From contig NZ_JAMQKB010000005.1 in assembly GCF_028416575.1 (NCBI RefSeq), forward strand, positions 62,001-126,000: a stretch of DNA of 64,000 nt, in the 5' to 3' direction. This DNA is from Terrihalobacillus insolitus. Lineage in GTDB: Bacteria > Bacillota > Bacilli > Bacillales > Amphibacillaceae. Of the stretch, positions 1 to 8,167 are shown one piece after another (position 1 is the first letter of the stretch; each line of letters opens with the position of its first letter). The position numbers were made by a program, and so were the translations under genes. Under the pieces are notes generated by a model. It saw only the letters and a list, made by a program, of their open reading frames with translations. It did not search any database and had not been told where the DNA came from.

Positions 1-22
1 TTCACCCTTCTCACCTCCATTC

Positions 23-132
23 AAAAAAAGCGGTCTCTGGAAGTAGATTTTTTGCACACTTAGAGTGCATTCTACCAGTCCAAAGACCGCTCTAGTTTAA
101 TCATTTACCCGCTAACCTATTTATAGGTTGCA
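23..132 (-). ncRNA. Structured leader RNA, copy 1 of 3
   Basis: Read on the minus strand it starts with GCAACCTA, a short loop, TAGGTTAGCGGGT, then a long hairpin whose outer arms (AGCGGTCTTTGG and CCAGAGACCGCT) end in a T run. An inner TGCAC/GTGCA arm is also present. The same architecture recurs at 2159-2276 and 34447-34564 with different arm sequences, so the structure is conserved by compensatory change. A ribosome binding site (GGAGGTGAGAAGG) follows at the window edge, so the regulated gene lies off the left end. I infer a transcription attenuator or antitermination leader; the family name is not known to me. Confidence 0.7.
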
Positions 133-163
133 AAAAAAGAGAATAAAAGCATTAATTGATTAA

Positions 164-193
164 ACTATACCATTAGTATTCCCCTCTAATCAA
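164..193 (-). promoter_or_regulatory. Promoter of leader RNA copy 1
   Basis: On the minus strand, TTGATT (193-188), an 18-bp spacer and TATAGT (169-164) preceded by TG form a sigma-A type promoter with an extended -10. The -10 lies 32 bases before the GCAACC hairpin, nearly the same spacing as at the other two copies. Confidence 0.6.
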
Positions 194-205
194 TAGTTTG
201 GTAAA

Positions 206-1693
206 TCAATGGGCTGAATTAGAAAGTATTTTTGAAAATATCTTAGAAAGTAATGTAGGTGTTCGCTTCCTCATTTCATAGTGTTGTTTTAGTTCTTGGT
301 AAAGTTTTTCGTATGATTCTTCTAATTGCTCGTACACTGCTTTTTTCTCGATAAGAGGTTTTTTATCGAATTTGTTTAAATACATCTCTTTTCCGATATC
401 AGGAATTTTAGCAATAACGTTATAGTCAATTTCCTTTGGTTTTTTTCTTTCCTTGGTTTTTGGATAATGCTTATTAAATACTAATTTTGTCTCTACATTA
501 TGTTCCTTTAGAATAGATTGAAACTCCGAGTAATTTTCAACCACTTGTTCATAAGTGCCATCTGTAACAATCCAAAGCTCATCTAAATATTCTAAGGTCT
601 TTAACGTTTCTGGGGACATTTCCCCTGCAGGTAAATCAACCAACAGAAAATCAAACCTCTTCCCTATCCTCATGTATCTCTTAAGATGGTATTCATCCCA
701 GGTATATTTGTCATATTCCCATTCATCTAAAGGTAGCCAATTCACTCCCTTGTATGGCCATACTGATTTTTTTGGGTGAATGGTTTTATCTTCTAAGACA
801 GCTAAAAAGGATCTCCAATTTTCGGGCATAGAGTTATACCGTTTTAATACCTCCCTCATAGAGGGATAACGTGTTATATCTTCAAAAACAGCTATACGGA
901 TATTGTATTTAGCCATATATATAGCAAAATTCATAACCAAGGATGTAACTCCCATTCGATGTAAAGGTGACCAAAACCCAACGGTTCGATTGGTACCCCA
1001 TGGAGCTTCATCAAATACTTCTATAAAATCCATATCCCTTTCATAATCTTTAATAACCTTACTGTCTCTCTCGATTTGCTCCGTTACATTTTTATCAATT
1101 TCAGGCCATGGTTCTTTTACATCTACCGGGCTAGAGTTATTTACTTCGTTGCCTTCTGCCTCTTCTATTGATGGTTGTGCTTCATTAATTTTTTTATTTT
1201 TAGTTGTGTTATTCTTTTTGGTTTCTTTTATATCAGTTTTTGTTTCCTCATCCTTATCTTTAGTGTCCGCTACTTCTTTTTCACTCTTATCTTTGGCTTT
1301 ATTTTTGTCGGACGAAGGTTGTTCTGTTGATGGTTTCCTATGTATATTGGATCTTCTTACTTCCGGATTTGTCAGGCGTAAAGCATGTAGCCATTTATTT
1401 AATCCTTGGAGATCTGTACAAGTGGAAATGAGGTTATCCCCTTTCGCTGTTTTATCTTGATATTTCGAACTGATGTAACATACCTCACCATGTTTTACTT
1501 TATCCTTAATGTCTTTTAATTCTGGAACAAATCCCTCATCCACTATAATAAGAAAGTAATCCTCTTTTAATGTGTTATCCAGTTCTTCAATAGTGTTAAT
1601 TTCACTTAGAGTCATGGATTCATCATGCTTCAGCTTGTTGTTAATCTCTTCTAAATAGGTTTTATCCGAAATTGCTAAAAAGATCTGTTGCAT
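206..1693 (-). CDS. TadZ/CpaE-like MinD-family protein with degenerate P-loop
   Basis: This 495-residue protein has the layout of TadZ/CpaE pilus-localisation proteins. It has a receiver-like N-terminal alpha/beta domain (about 1-105), a long charged low-complexity linker (115-200), and a C-terminal MinD/ParA-type domain (about 235-480). The expected Walker A lysines are missing: the loop near residue 240 reads FWSPLHRMGVTSL. A Walker-B-like strand (DFLLVDLPAG) is retained. It starts 31 bases inside the upstream regulator gene, so the two are co-translated. Two more proteins of this design occur in the pilus operon at 25517 and 27796. The role, perhaps positioning a pilus or transfer machine at a pole, is inferred from the family. 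Confidence 0.65.
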   Translation of the reverse strand: MQQIFLAISDKTYLEEINNKLKHDESMTLSEINTIEELDNTLKEDYFLIIVDEGFVPELKDIKDKVKHGEVCYISSKYQDKTAKGDNLISTCTDLQGLNKWLHALRLTNPEVRRSNIHRKPSTEQPSSDKNKAKDKSEKEVADTKDKDEETKTDIKETKKNNTTKNKKINEAQPSIEEAEGNEVNNSSPVDVKEPWPEIDKNVTEQIERDSKVIKDYERDMDFIEVFDEAPWGTNRTVGFWSPLHRMGVTSLVMNFAIYMAKYNIRIAVFEDITRYPSMREVLKRYNSMPENWRSFLAVLEDKTIHPKKSVWPYKGVNWLPLDEWEYDKYTWDEYHLKRYMRIGKRFDFLLVDLPAGEMSPETLKTLEYLDELWIVTDGTYEQVVENYSEFQSILKEHNVETKLVFNKHYPKTKERKKPKEIDYNVIAKIPDIGKEMYLNKFDKKPLIEKKAVYEQLEESYEKLYQELKQHYEMRKRTPTLLSKIFSKILSNSAH

Positions 1694-1913
1694 CCTTTTC
1701 TTTCACCTTCTCTTGCACCAAGTAATGGTTTATTCGGGCTCTTAACTTATCACTAAAAGGTTGTTTATAATTCTCTACCTGTCCTATATAGCTTTCAGAA
1801 TAGCCTAATTCCATTGCGAGTTGGTATTGAGTTTTTCCTAACCTCTTGCGGAGAATAATTAATCTTTCATGATCGTCTTCTATTTCGTTTATTTCTTCAA
1901 ATTGAGTTATCAC
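1662..1913 (-). CDS. XRE-family helix-turn-helix regulator
   Basis: This 83-residue protein is essentially one Cro/CI-type helix-turn-helix domain (residues 20-65, LGKTQYQLAMELGYSESYIG). The GTG start at 1913 is preceded by AAGGTGG at good spacing. Its end overlaps the start of the TadZ-like gene by 32 bases, so it is probably the first gene of that operon and may regulate it. It is transcribed from a promoter near 2034-2039 through a terminator-like hairpin. No effector domain is present, so ligand control is unlikely. Target operators are not known. Confidence 0.75.
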   Translation of the reverse strand: MITQFEEINEIEDDHERLIILRKRLGKTQYQLAMELGYSESYIGQVENYKQPFSDKLRARINHYLVQEKVKEKDATDLFSNFG

Positions 1914-1949
1914 TATGCAAAACCACCTTGCTATTTTTTATATAGAAAA

Positions 1950-1995
1950 ATAAAAAACCGCCAACAATCCCATAATAAGTGGGCTGTTAGCGGTT
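1950..1995 (-). terminator. Terminator-like attenuator hairpin upstream of the XRE gene
   Basis: On the minus strand AACCGCTAACAGCCC pairs with GGGATTGTTGGCGGTT and a T run follows. It lies between the promoter and the ribosome binding site of the regulator gene, so it can act as an attenuator. Its 5' arm contains CCGCTAAC, the exact complement of GTTAGCGG in the conserved part of the three structured leaders. Confidence 0.6.
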
Positions 1996-2033
1996 ATCGC
2001 TTAATATAATTTATTTGTGAATTCGTTTTTATT

Positions 2034-2039
2034 AGTATA
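2034..2039 (-). promoter_or_regulatory. Extended -10 promoter of the XRE-TadZ operon
   Basis: On the minus strand TGCTATACT gives an extended -10 (TATACT at 2039-2034). No strong -35 is seen. Transcription from here would pass through the hairpin at 1995-1950. Confidence 0.4.
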
Positions 2040-2098
2040 GCACAACTCTATCTTTAAAAAAAAGACTTGAATCTTTACCTGGTCCTAAAAATAAATGA

Positions 2099-2127
2099 TT
2101 GAGCATTTTATATTAATCATATATACT
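2099..2127 (+). promoter_or_regulatory. Promoter of leader RNA copy 2
   Basis: TTGAGC (2099-2104), a 17-bp spacer and TATACT (2122-2127) form a sigma-A type promoter. The -10 ends 32 bases before the GCAACC hairpin, as in the other copies. Confidence 0.6.
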
Positions 2128-2158
2128 ATTATTATATTCATTTCATTTTAAGTTTTTT

Positions 2159-2276
2159 GCAACCTTCTATGAGGTTAGCGGGTTATTTATTAAACAATTA
2201 GGAGCCTTTGAGGTTCATGGATATTATAGATGCCATACGTGCGTCTGTAATACATGAAACTTCAAAGGCTTTTTTG
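2159..2276 (+). ncRNA. Structured leader RNA, copy 2 of 3
   Basis: GCAACCT, a short loop, AGGTTAGCGGGT, an A/T-rich linker, then a long imperfect hairpin with outer arms AGCCTTTGA and TCAAAGGCT and a T run at 2270-2275. The terminator-like end lies about 75 bases before the Rad52-like start codon. It shares the primary motif and layout of copies 1 and 3, but the hairpin arms differ. Attenuation of the downstream repair/replication operon is inferred. Confidence 0.7.
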
Positions 2277-2350
2277 CGTTTAAAAGACTTTGGATGGGTG
2301 AATATAAAAAACTTTTTGAAAGGGTGTTTATATTGGGTGAAGAAAATTGT

Positions 2351-3307
2351 ATGAACATGGAGGAAATACAAAGGAGATTGGCTGAACCGTTTCCACCTGA
2401 AGACATTGAATGGCGTGTTACTAGGGGCTTTCAATCCAACAACAAAGTATATGCCTGGGTTGTTCCTTATGTTGAGAGTCGTGCCATTATGAACCGTCTG
2501 GACACTGTTTTAGGAATTGCTAATTGGGAAGATGAATACCAAACGCTTCATAATGGAGTTATATGTGGTATTCGGATTTGGTTTTCTGATAGTAAGTCTC
2601 GAATTAAGTGGGATGGTGCTGATTTAACCAATGTCGAAGCAACAAAAGGCGGATTGAGTAGTGCTTTAAAAAGAGCAGCTGTTCAATGGGGAATCGGAAG
2701 GTACTTGTATAACCTTCAAGAAGAATGTGTTGAAATCTTCCAGGATACACGTAAAGGGAATAACTTCTATCAAGATAAGAAGAAGAATATTAGAGGTTCC
2801 TGGAATGATCCAAAACTTCCAGATTGGGCCTTGCCTGAAGGTTTTAAAGGAAAACAGGGAAATACCAAGAGAGGGAATCCAAACCAAAGTCAACAAGGGC
2901 AACAGCAATCAAATGGTCAACCGGATAGGAATCAACTTCTTACTTTTATAAATCGTTTCGAGTATCAAGTTGGTTTAAGTGATAAACCTGATTACATTGT
3001 TCGTATATTCAATAAAGCGAACAACTCTAGTATTCAAAATCCGGCTGATATTAAACAGAAAGCTTCTATGGGTCAACTAAGCAATTATTATAATGCTTTG
3101 AAACCTGTTAGAGATATCTGTGCTGCTGCTCAAAAAAGCCAAATTAGTATTGATGAGATTGTAAATTATGCACAAATCGTTAAGACAAATATGAAGGTTG
3201 ATAATTTAATGAGCCTTTTCTTCAATCTTAACGGAGAGGAAGTTAAAAAGATTATACAAATTGCTAGGCAGGAATTTCTTAATCGAAATAACCAACATTC
3301 CGCTTAG
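2351..3307 (+). CDS. Rad52/Rad22-family single-strand annealing protein
   Basis: The N-terminal half matches the Rad52 annealing core. It has LAEPFPPEDIEWR, a Y-V-x-x-R-x-x-M-x-x-L region, the conserved nWedEY strand, a KGGLSSALKRAAVQWGIGRYLY block and a short proline-rich exit. The C-terminal half (about 180-318) starts with a Q/N/G-rich linker, probably a partner-binding tail. Such proteins pair complementary single strands during recombination and plasmid repair. I chose the ATG at 2351, preceded by GGGTGAAG, over an in-frame ATG at 2294 that lacks a ribosome binding site; the Rad52 core starts just after it. The gene follows leader RNA copy 2 and precedes dnaN, suggesting a plasmid replication/repair module. 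Confidence 0.8.
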   Translation: MNMEEIQRRLAEPFPPEDIEWRVTRGFQSNNKVYAWVVPYVESRAIMNRLDTVLGIANWEDEYQTLHNGVICGIRIWFSDSKSRIKWDGADLTNVEATKGGLSSALKRAAVQWGIGRYLYNLQEECVEIFQDTRKGNNFYQDKKKNIRGSWNDPKLPDWALPEGFKGKQGNTKRGNPNQSQQGQQQSNGQPDRNQLLTFINRFEYQVGLSDKPDYIVRIFNKANNSSIQNPADIKQKASMGQLSNYYNALKPVRDICAAAQKSQISIDEIVNYAQIVKTNMKVDNLMSLFFNLNGEEVKKIIQIARQEFLNRNNQHSA

Positions 3308-3318
3308 CATAGAGAGTT

Positions 3319-3362
3319 AGCACAAAGGAAGGGTTTATCTCCCCTCTTTTGTGCTTTCTTTA
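3319..3362 (+). terminator. Intrinsic terminator or attenuator between the Rad52-like gene and dnaN
   Basis: AGCACAAA-GGA-GGG pairs with CCC-TC-TTTGTGCT, followed by TTCTTTATTTT. It sits between the Rad52-like stop codon and the dnaN ribosome binding site (GGGAGGAATTTT), so it may reduce or condition readthrough into dnaN. Confidence 0.65.
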
Positions 3363-3403
3363 TTTTGAAAGTAAAAATATAAAACTTTTGGGAGGAATTT
3401 TGA

Positions 3404-4540
3404 ATGAAATTTGATGTCAAAAAAGCAGTATTGGTAGAGGGTCTTACTAAAGTATCGAAGGTTATTGCTGCAAAATCAACTTTACCTATTTTACAAGGGA
3501 TATTGATGGAAGTTACTGAACAAGAGATTAAATTAACCGGTTCTGACACTAACGAAACGATTAGTCATTGTATTCCAGTAGATGGTGAAAACGTAAAGGT
3601 TTATGAAACAGGTAAAACTGTTCTCCAAAAACAAGTTGTCGATATCGTGAAAAAGTCACGAAAAGAGATAACTTTTACTTTGGATGGATTTACAACTACT
3701 ATCCGGTCTGGAAAAGGTGAATTCGATCTTAATGGGTTAGATCCGGAAGAATACCCAAAGTTTCCAAAAGTTGATTTGGAAAAACCCACTCTTGTTTTTA
3801 ATGGAAATCAGTTTAAAGACTTTATAAAAAAGACTGCATTTGCAGCTAGTGACAAAGATACTCGACCAGTATTAAAGGGTGTTTTTTGCGATATTCAAGG
3901 TGATTGTATAAAGTTAGTCGCTACAGATAGTCATAGACTTTCGCGAGTAACGCATAAAACATCAAATTCAGCGGATATACAACTGGTAGTGCCTGCAAAG
4001 TCTTTGGAAAATGCTATTAAGCTATTTGATTTGGATTATGAGGTTGAGGTGTTTGCCGATAATGGACAACTGCTTGCTTTTCGTAATGGTCCTACCATTT
4101 ACTTAACCAGATTAATTGAGGGCAACTATCCAGAGACATCCAGATTAATACCCAGCGACTTTAAAGCGAACATGAGGATTAATAGAAAAGAGTTTCTCAG
4201 TGGATTAGAACAGATTTATGATATTGCGAATGCTTCAGATGGCAATACAAAAGGAACAGCTAAACTCCATGTTAACGGGGAAGCATGCTTATCCAGCCAT
4301 CAAGCACAAACAGGTAAAGGTAGGATTGATATTCCTTATGAGTCTCTAGAAGGTGAAGATGGATTTACCATATCTTTTGCGGTTAAATACGCCATCGACT
4401 CGTTAAAGGCTCTGGAGTGTGAGGAAGTGGACTTTAAGTATACCGATAGTATGCGTCCATTCTTACTTTCCCCATCGTCTGATACTTCTGATTTAGAGGA
4501 AGTACAGCTAATATTACCTGTTCGCACTATTGAATCTTGA
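3404..4540 (+). CDS. dnaN: DNA polymerase III beta sliding clamp, plasmid-encoded
   Basis: This 378-residue protein has the length and three-domain layout of bacterial beta clamps. Landmarks are KSTLPILQGIL (28-38), the central segment DKDTRPVLKGVF followed by ATDSHRLS, and the C-terminal QLILPVRT that forms part of the partner-binding pocket. It would encircle DNA and tether polymerase and repair proteins. The ribosome binding site GGGAGG precedes the ATG. A plasmid-borne copy is unusual and implies plasmid-specific replication or repair factories. The next gene starts 43 bases downstream. The TnsE-like proteins in this window belong to a family known to contact beta clamps. Confidence 0.93.
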   Translation: MKFDVKKAVLVEGLTKVSKVIAAKSTLPILQGILMEVTEQEIKLTGSDTNETISHCIPVDGENVKVYETGKTVLQKQVVDIVKKSRKEITFTLDGFTTTIRSGKGEFDLNGLDPEEYPKFPKVDLEKPTLVFNGNQFKDFIKKTAFAASDKDTRPVLKGVFCDIQGDCIKLVATDSHRLSRVTHKTSNSADIQLVVPAKSLENAIKLFDLDYEVEVFADNGQLLAFRNGPTIYLTRLIEGNYPETSRLIPSDFKANMRINRKEFLSGLEQIYDIANASDGNTKGTAKLHVNGEACLSSHQAQTGKGRIDIPYESLEGEDGFTISFAVKYAIDSLKALECEEVDFKYTDSMRPFLLSPSSDTSDLEEVQLILPVRTIES

Positions 4541-4583
4541 GGGAGTGTTATTACGCTCCCCTTCTAATCAAGGAGATGAAGAA

Positions 4584-4928
4584 ATGGACTTTGATATTTC
4601 TAAGTTTGAGAGGATGATCAAAAAACATCAAAAGAAAGCTGTAGAAACCGAAGTTGAAACCGGTAAGGTTAATGTTGTCCGAAATGTTTGGAATCATGAT
4701 TTCATTGAGGATATCGATTTTGACAGTTTTTCTTATCATGATGTGATTTATTGCCTAGAAGCTATGGAATGTATCGCACTAGCTCCAATAGATGAAGGAG
4801 AAGAAGTGTTTATAGTAGATCCACATAACCCTTTTATTATCTACAACCGTGTGGAGCACGCTATTTTCGACCTATTCCATGCTAAAAATAAAATCTATTC
4901 AACTGATGAAGAAGAAATATTCATCTGA
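4584..4928 (+). CDS. Hypothetical acidic protein in the dnaN-E2 operon
   Basis: I do not recognise this 114-residue protein. The ATG at 4584 has AAGGAG 8 bases upstream; an in-frame start at 4530 would overlap dnaN and has no clear ribosome binding site. It has a lysine-rich N-terminus (FERMIKKHQKKAVETE), then a mainly acidic aromatic domain with no signal peptide or membrane segment. It lies 17 bases before the next gene in what looks like one operon with dnaN and the E2-like gene, so a role in the same replication or ubiquitin-like process is plausible but unproven. Confidence 0.7.
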   Translation: MDFDISKFERMIKKHQKKAVETEVETGKVNVVRNVWNHDFIEDIDFDSFSYHDVIYCLEAMECIALAPIDEGEEVFIVDPHNPFIIYNRVEHAIFDLFHAKNKIYSTDEEEIFI

Positions 4929-4945
4929 TAGAGGAGGAATTTAAA

Positions 4946-5503
4946 GTGGAGATTGATATTTACGAAAAAACGTCTTTAGAACACTCTATCTCCAATCTGG
5001 CCATGCTAAAAACATTTCATGACGTAGGTGTAAACGTAAAACAATTCGCTGTAAAGACATTCATGGTTGATATTAATTATCAAATGGATGTTTCCTTAGA
5101 TATTTTTCATCAAGGAGCAAAGCAATTGTTTAGAGATGTGGAATGGTATGACACGGATATTGAGTATGAAGACTCTTATAGAGAACTTTTCGAGAATGAA
5201 GGCGCTCCAGAATACACACTAATTATGAAAGACCCGATTTTGGAGAAGGTTCTTAACAGTAAACTTGGAGAGCAATTTAATGAATTTGTAGATAGAGTTT
5301 CTCATCAAGACAACTATACAGAAGCTACCTTTGATGTATTACCAGCAAACAATGGTATAGCATCTCTTGTATGGTTCCCTGGAATGCTGCATGAATTAGC
5401 TTCCTCTTTAGTCGAGGTGAAGAAAAAGGCTATCGAGTTAATTAATAAATTGGAGAGTGAACCAGATGGAATTCCTAATCAGGATAACAGACAGATTGCG
5501 TAG
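4946..5503 (+). CDS. Hypothetical protein upstream of the E2-like gene
   Basis: This 185-residue soluble protein was not recognised. A GTG start at 4946 follows GAGGAGG. It is rich in acidic and aromatic residues and ends in a short helical tail (LASSLVEVKKKAIELINKL). Its last 38 bases overlap the E2-like gene, indicating translational coupling and a probable functional link to the ubiquitin-like cassette. It has no cysteine, so it is not a conjugating enzyme, and I see no beta-grasp signature. It may correspond to one of the poorly characterised accessory PRTRC proteins, but I cannot show that. Confidence 0.65.
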   Translation: MEIDIYEKTSLEHSISNLAMLKTFHDVGVNVKQFAVKTFMVDINYQMDVSLDIFHQGAKQLFRDVEWYDTDIEYEDSYRELFENEGAPEYTLIMKDPILEKVLNSKLGEQFNEFVDRVSHQDNYTEATFDVLPANNGIASLVWFPGMLHELASSLVEVKKKAIELINKLESEPDGIPNQDNRQIA

Positions 5504-6131
5504 TTTTACAGACCTTGTTGATATTACGCAAAAGCAAGCAAACGGTGTAATTTTGGGTGAATATAAAATGTCTTTAAGCGATTTTATTAAGTCGCTATCT
5601 AGTTCTTCCACTGATGGAGTTAGACATGAGACACCTATATTACCGAATAATTGTATAAAGCTCGTATCTACTATAAGAGGATACGAGGTCTTGATTGAAT
5701 TACCAAAGAGAAAAATACCAGTGGAATATCGCAAAAAGCAAGTAACTATTGGTTTCCCTCGTATGATTTTCAAGTACAGTATTGTAGGTGAATCAATTCG
5801 TAGCTTAAAAATTGTTGCGGTGAAAGATAGCGGGAGAATTAATGAAAATACAGGAGTATTTTATTTCCCTTATTCTAATGTTCATCATTCTTCAGGAGAG
5901 GTTTGCATGGGTACTAATCAGTTTCCGAAGATAGATTGTCTGTCTCAACTGGATTCTGTGCATTACCTATTCTTTGCTGCTCCCTTCGGAGATGATTATG
6001 GAACTATGTCACTGGCTGGAGCGGGATTAAGTGAGTTATTTAATAAATTTATAGATAGAGAGTTTGATGATGATTTGCTCATACCAATGAACTCAACTGT
6101 AAAAGAGTTTTTCAATCTGAATGCAGAATAA
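5466..6131 (+). CDS. Prokaryotic E2-like protein (PRTRC protein B / Prok-E2 family D type)
   Basis: The C-terminal half carries the signature of the prokaryotic E2-D/PRTRC-B family: FYFPYSNVHHSSGEVCMG around residues 140-158. The cysteine in GEVCMG is the candidate thioester site. PRTRC-B proteins are encoded with a ubiquitin-like protein, a JAB peptidase and a ThiF/E1, and the last two types occur just downstream at 8168-9993. The ATG at 5466 has GGAGAG at 8 bases and overlaps the previous gene by 38 bases. The operon is interrupted after this gene by an IS110-type insertion. Biochemical activity of this family is unproven; the assignment is by motif and context. Confidence 0.72.
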   Translation: MEFLIRITDRLRSFTDLVDITQKQANGVILGEYKMSLSDFIKSLSSSSTDGVRHETPILPNNCIKLVSTIRGYEVLIELPKRKIPVEYRKKQVTIGFPRMIFKYSIVGESIRSLKIVAVKDSGRINENTGVFYFPYSNVHHSSGEVCMGTNQFPKIDCLSQLDSVHYLFFAAPFGDDYGTMSLAGAGLSELFNKFIDREFDDDLLIPMNSTVKEFFNLNAE

Positions 6132-6300
6132 ATTAAATTTCTAGCACAGTGGTAAATAGTCAAGAGTAAAATCATAAAGATTTGGAAATTATTTTTACTC
6201 TATATCGTCTTAACCATAAAAAAGGGTACACCAAAGAAACCTTACAACATTTTCCGAAAAATGGATGTAAGAATATCATCGGATGAAAGGTGAGTATCGT

Positions 6301-7539
6301 TTAAGACCCTCTCCTTTCGGGTGAAATATATAATTGATTGGTTTTTAGTAGCGAAAAAACCAATCGTACTAATTTTCTTGCGGTTAAGACGAGAGCTCTT
6401 TTATGTTGATGCTTGGTTACTTCTTGATATTTCTTTTGGTAAAACGATTTATAGTCACTGTCGCTTCTACGAATGGAATCTGCAGCTTGAACCAAATAAT
6501 AGCGTAAATATTTGTTCCCTGTTTTCATGCGACTGGTTTCTTCTGCTTCATATTCGCCAGATTGATATTGATTCCATACGAGCCCTGCATATTTAGCTAA
6601 GGCATGATGGTCTTTGAAACGCTTGATATCGCCTATTTCGGCAATTAGACCAGCTGCATAAACGTCTCCAATTCCTTTAACGGAAGTTAACGTTTGTGGG
6701 ATCCCTTTCATGAGCTTGGCTATCTCTTTATCTAAGCGTTTGATCTGGCTCTCCATGTGCTGGATGGTGCTGATAATAACCGTCATCGATAGATTGACTG
6801 GATCTTGTAACGTTTTATTTAACCGATAAGAAGAGCGGGCGACTTTTTGTAAGTAACTGGCCACTTCTTCGGGATTTTGAAATCGATTTTTCCCTTTCTC
6901 TTGGATGAAATCGACTAATTCCTGTAGGGACATCTTCGTAATCGTTTCAGGTTCCAATTCTTGAATCACCGCGAGACTAGTCGCTCCAAAGGTATTGGAA
7001 AAAGGATTGTCTTGACGCATGCCACTAAACTTTATGAATAATTGATTTAAAAAGTACGTTTTATTTCGTGCAATTTCTTTCGCTAAATGAAACCGAGTTC
7101 TGGTAAGACGCTGCAACGCTTCATAGTGAATGGCATCTTTCATTTCATTAGGCAGTCGTCCGAATCGCAGGTGGTCAGCGATCACCCAGGCATCTATTCG
7201 GTCATTTTTAGGCAAGGTATCGTAGCCTTTTTTGAAGCGAGCGACTTTACGTGCATTGAGCACATAAATGGATGTTGATATATTTTCTTTCTCTGAAGAA
7301 AGTTGTTCTTTTAAATAATGTGCGACATGCCAACCGTAATTACTCGTAGCTTCTAAACCTATCTTTAATTGACGTATTTGATTTTTTTCCGCCGTTTCTT
7401 TCATTTTTTGAATCAGGGTATCGGCCCCGTGTTCATCATTTGAAACGGAAAAATCAGTAATTGAAGTACCATCTTCTTTCATGAAATGGACATGATGAGA
7501 CTTCATACTCACGTCTAAACCGACAAGCAATTGAGACAT
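6301..7539 (-). CDS. IS110-family transposase (DEDD/serine recombinase)
   Basis: The N-terminal RuvC-like domain shows GLDVSMKSHHV (first acidic residue), IGLEATSNYGW (second) and LPKNDRIDAWVIADHL (the D-x-x-D pair). The C-terminal Transposase_20 domain has a helix-hairpin-helix (LTSVKGIGDVYAAGLIAEIG) followed by AKYAGLVWNQYQSG and S-R-M-K-T-G-N-K-Y-L-R, where the serine is the expected nucleophile. This family recombines DNA under guidance of a bridge RNA encoded in the element. The start MSQLL at 7539 has AGGAGG at 8 bases. The gene appears intact at 412 residues, so the element may still be mobile. Confidence 0.92.
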   Translation of the reverse strand: MSQLLVGLDVSMKSHHVHFMKEDGTSITDFSVSNDEHGADTLIQKMKETAEKNQIRQLKIGLEATSNYGWHVAHYLKEQLSSEKENISTSIYVLNARKVARFKKGYDTLPKNDRIDAWVIADHLRFGRLPNEMKDAIHYEALQRLTRTRFHLAKEIARNKTYFLNQLFIKFSGMRQDNPFSNTFGATSLAVIQELEPETITKMSLQELVDFIQEKGKNRFQNPEEVASYLQKVARSSYRLNKTLQDPVNLSMTVIISTIQHMESQIKRLDKEIAKLMKGIPQTLTSVKGIGDVYAAGLIAEIGDIKRFKDHHALAKYAGLVWNQYQSGEYEAEETSRMKTGNKYLRYYLVQAADSIRRSDSDYKSFYQKKYQEVTKHQHKRALVLTARKLVRLVFSLLKTNQLYISPERRGS

Positions 7540-7575
7540 AGCCATCACCTCCTATGGTGGTATCTAATAATCAAA

Positions 7576-7813
7576 ACTTTTTCAGACCTGGGTGCCCATC
7601 GGAATCATCGATGTCTGCCTCGTTATTAGCACTCGATTCAGAAAAAGACCATTTATCGCTACATTCCTTATTCTGAACGGCGCATCCAGTGGTTAGACCT
7701 TTCGTGATGAACGACGGGTAGCAGGCTAAATAAGCAGTCCAATATGGCCGCAAGGAGGAGAAGCAATCTCCTAAAAAAGTTCTGTCCCAATCATTGTCCT
7801 ATGGGCAGGTCTG
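7576..7813 (-). ncRNA. Candidate IS110 bridge RNA
   Basis: The region just upstream of the transposase, read on the minus strand, begins with ATGGGCAGGTCTG's complement (7813-7801) and ends with a matching arm at 7599-7583. CAGACCTG-GG-TGCCCAT and ATGGGCAGGTCTG can close a domain of about 230 bases apart from a small bulge. Position and size match known IS110 bridge RNAs, which lie in the left-end non-coding region. The guide loops were not resolved by eye. Confidence 0.5.
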
Positions 7814-7841
7814 AAAGTCTATTAAAAAAAAGAAAACTATT

Positions 7842-7889
7842 AAAAAATGACGGAGTATTGAAATGGGGCTTCCCCCATCCTCCGCCATT
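7842..7889 (-). terminator. Minus-strand terminator right of the IS110 element
   Basis: AATGGCGGAGGATGGGG pairs with CCCCATTTC...CTCCGTCATT, and on the minus strand a TTTTTT run follows. No minus-strand gene lies to its right, so it may block readthrough into the element. Confidence 0.5.
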
Positions 7890-8160
7890 CCACCTATTTT
7901 ATTTTTGGGTATCTTTAATAAGCAGTATGAGAAAACTCATCTGCGATCTTAATTAAGGAACAATCTATACAACATGTTTGTCACGCTTCCCCATTCACGG
8001 GTGAAGCAAAAACAAAAACTTATGTGAATGAGGAAGCTATGACTTTCTCATTACCTATAAACCAAAAACATTTCGCGAAATGCGAAGAGGGCCTTCAAGG
8101 GGATCCGGATCCAACTGGAAATTCCTCTAAGATGAGCTCTTAAACATATTATACGAGGAG
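7890..8160 (+). promoter_or_regulatory. Structured non-coding leader before the Ub-JAB gene
   Basis: About 270 bases without a gene. It holds a long inverted repeat (GCTTCCCCATTCAC at 7985-7998 with GTGAATGAGGAAGC at 8024-8037), then ATTTCGCGAAAT and GGATCCGGATCC. It may be a leader for the Ub-JAB gene or leftover insertion-sequence flank. No clear promoter was identified. Confidence 0.35.
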
Positions 8161-8167
8161 GAGAAAA

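Larger units (their letters stand above)
6301..7813 (-). mobile_element. IS110-family insertion sequence (approximate limits)
   Basis: A full transposase gene with about 270 bases of non-coding upstream sequence that folds back on itself. The element lies between the E2-like and JAB-like genes of one cassette. IS110 elements have no long terminal inverted repeats, so the exact ends cannot be fixed here; flanking bases to about 6150 and 8160 may partly belong to it. Confidence 0.7.
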
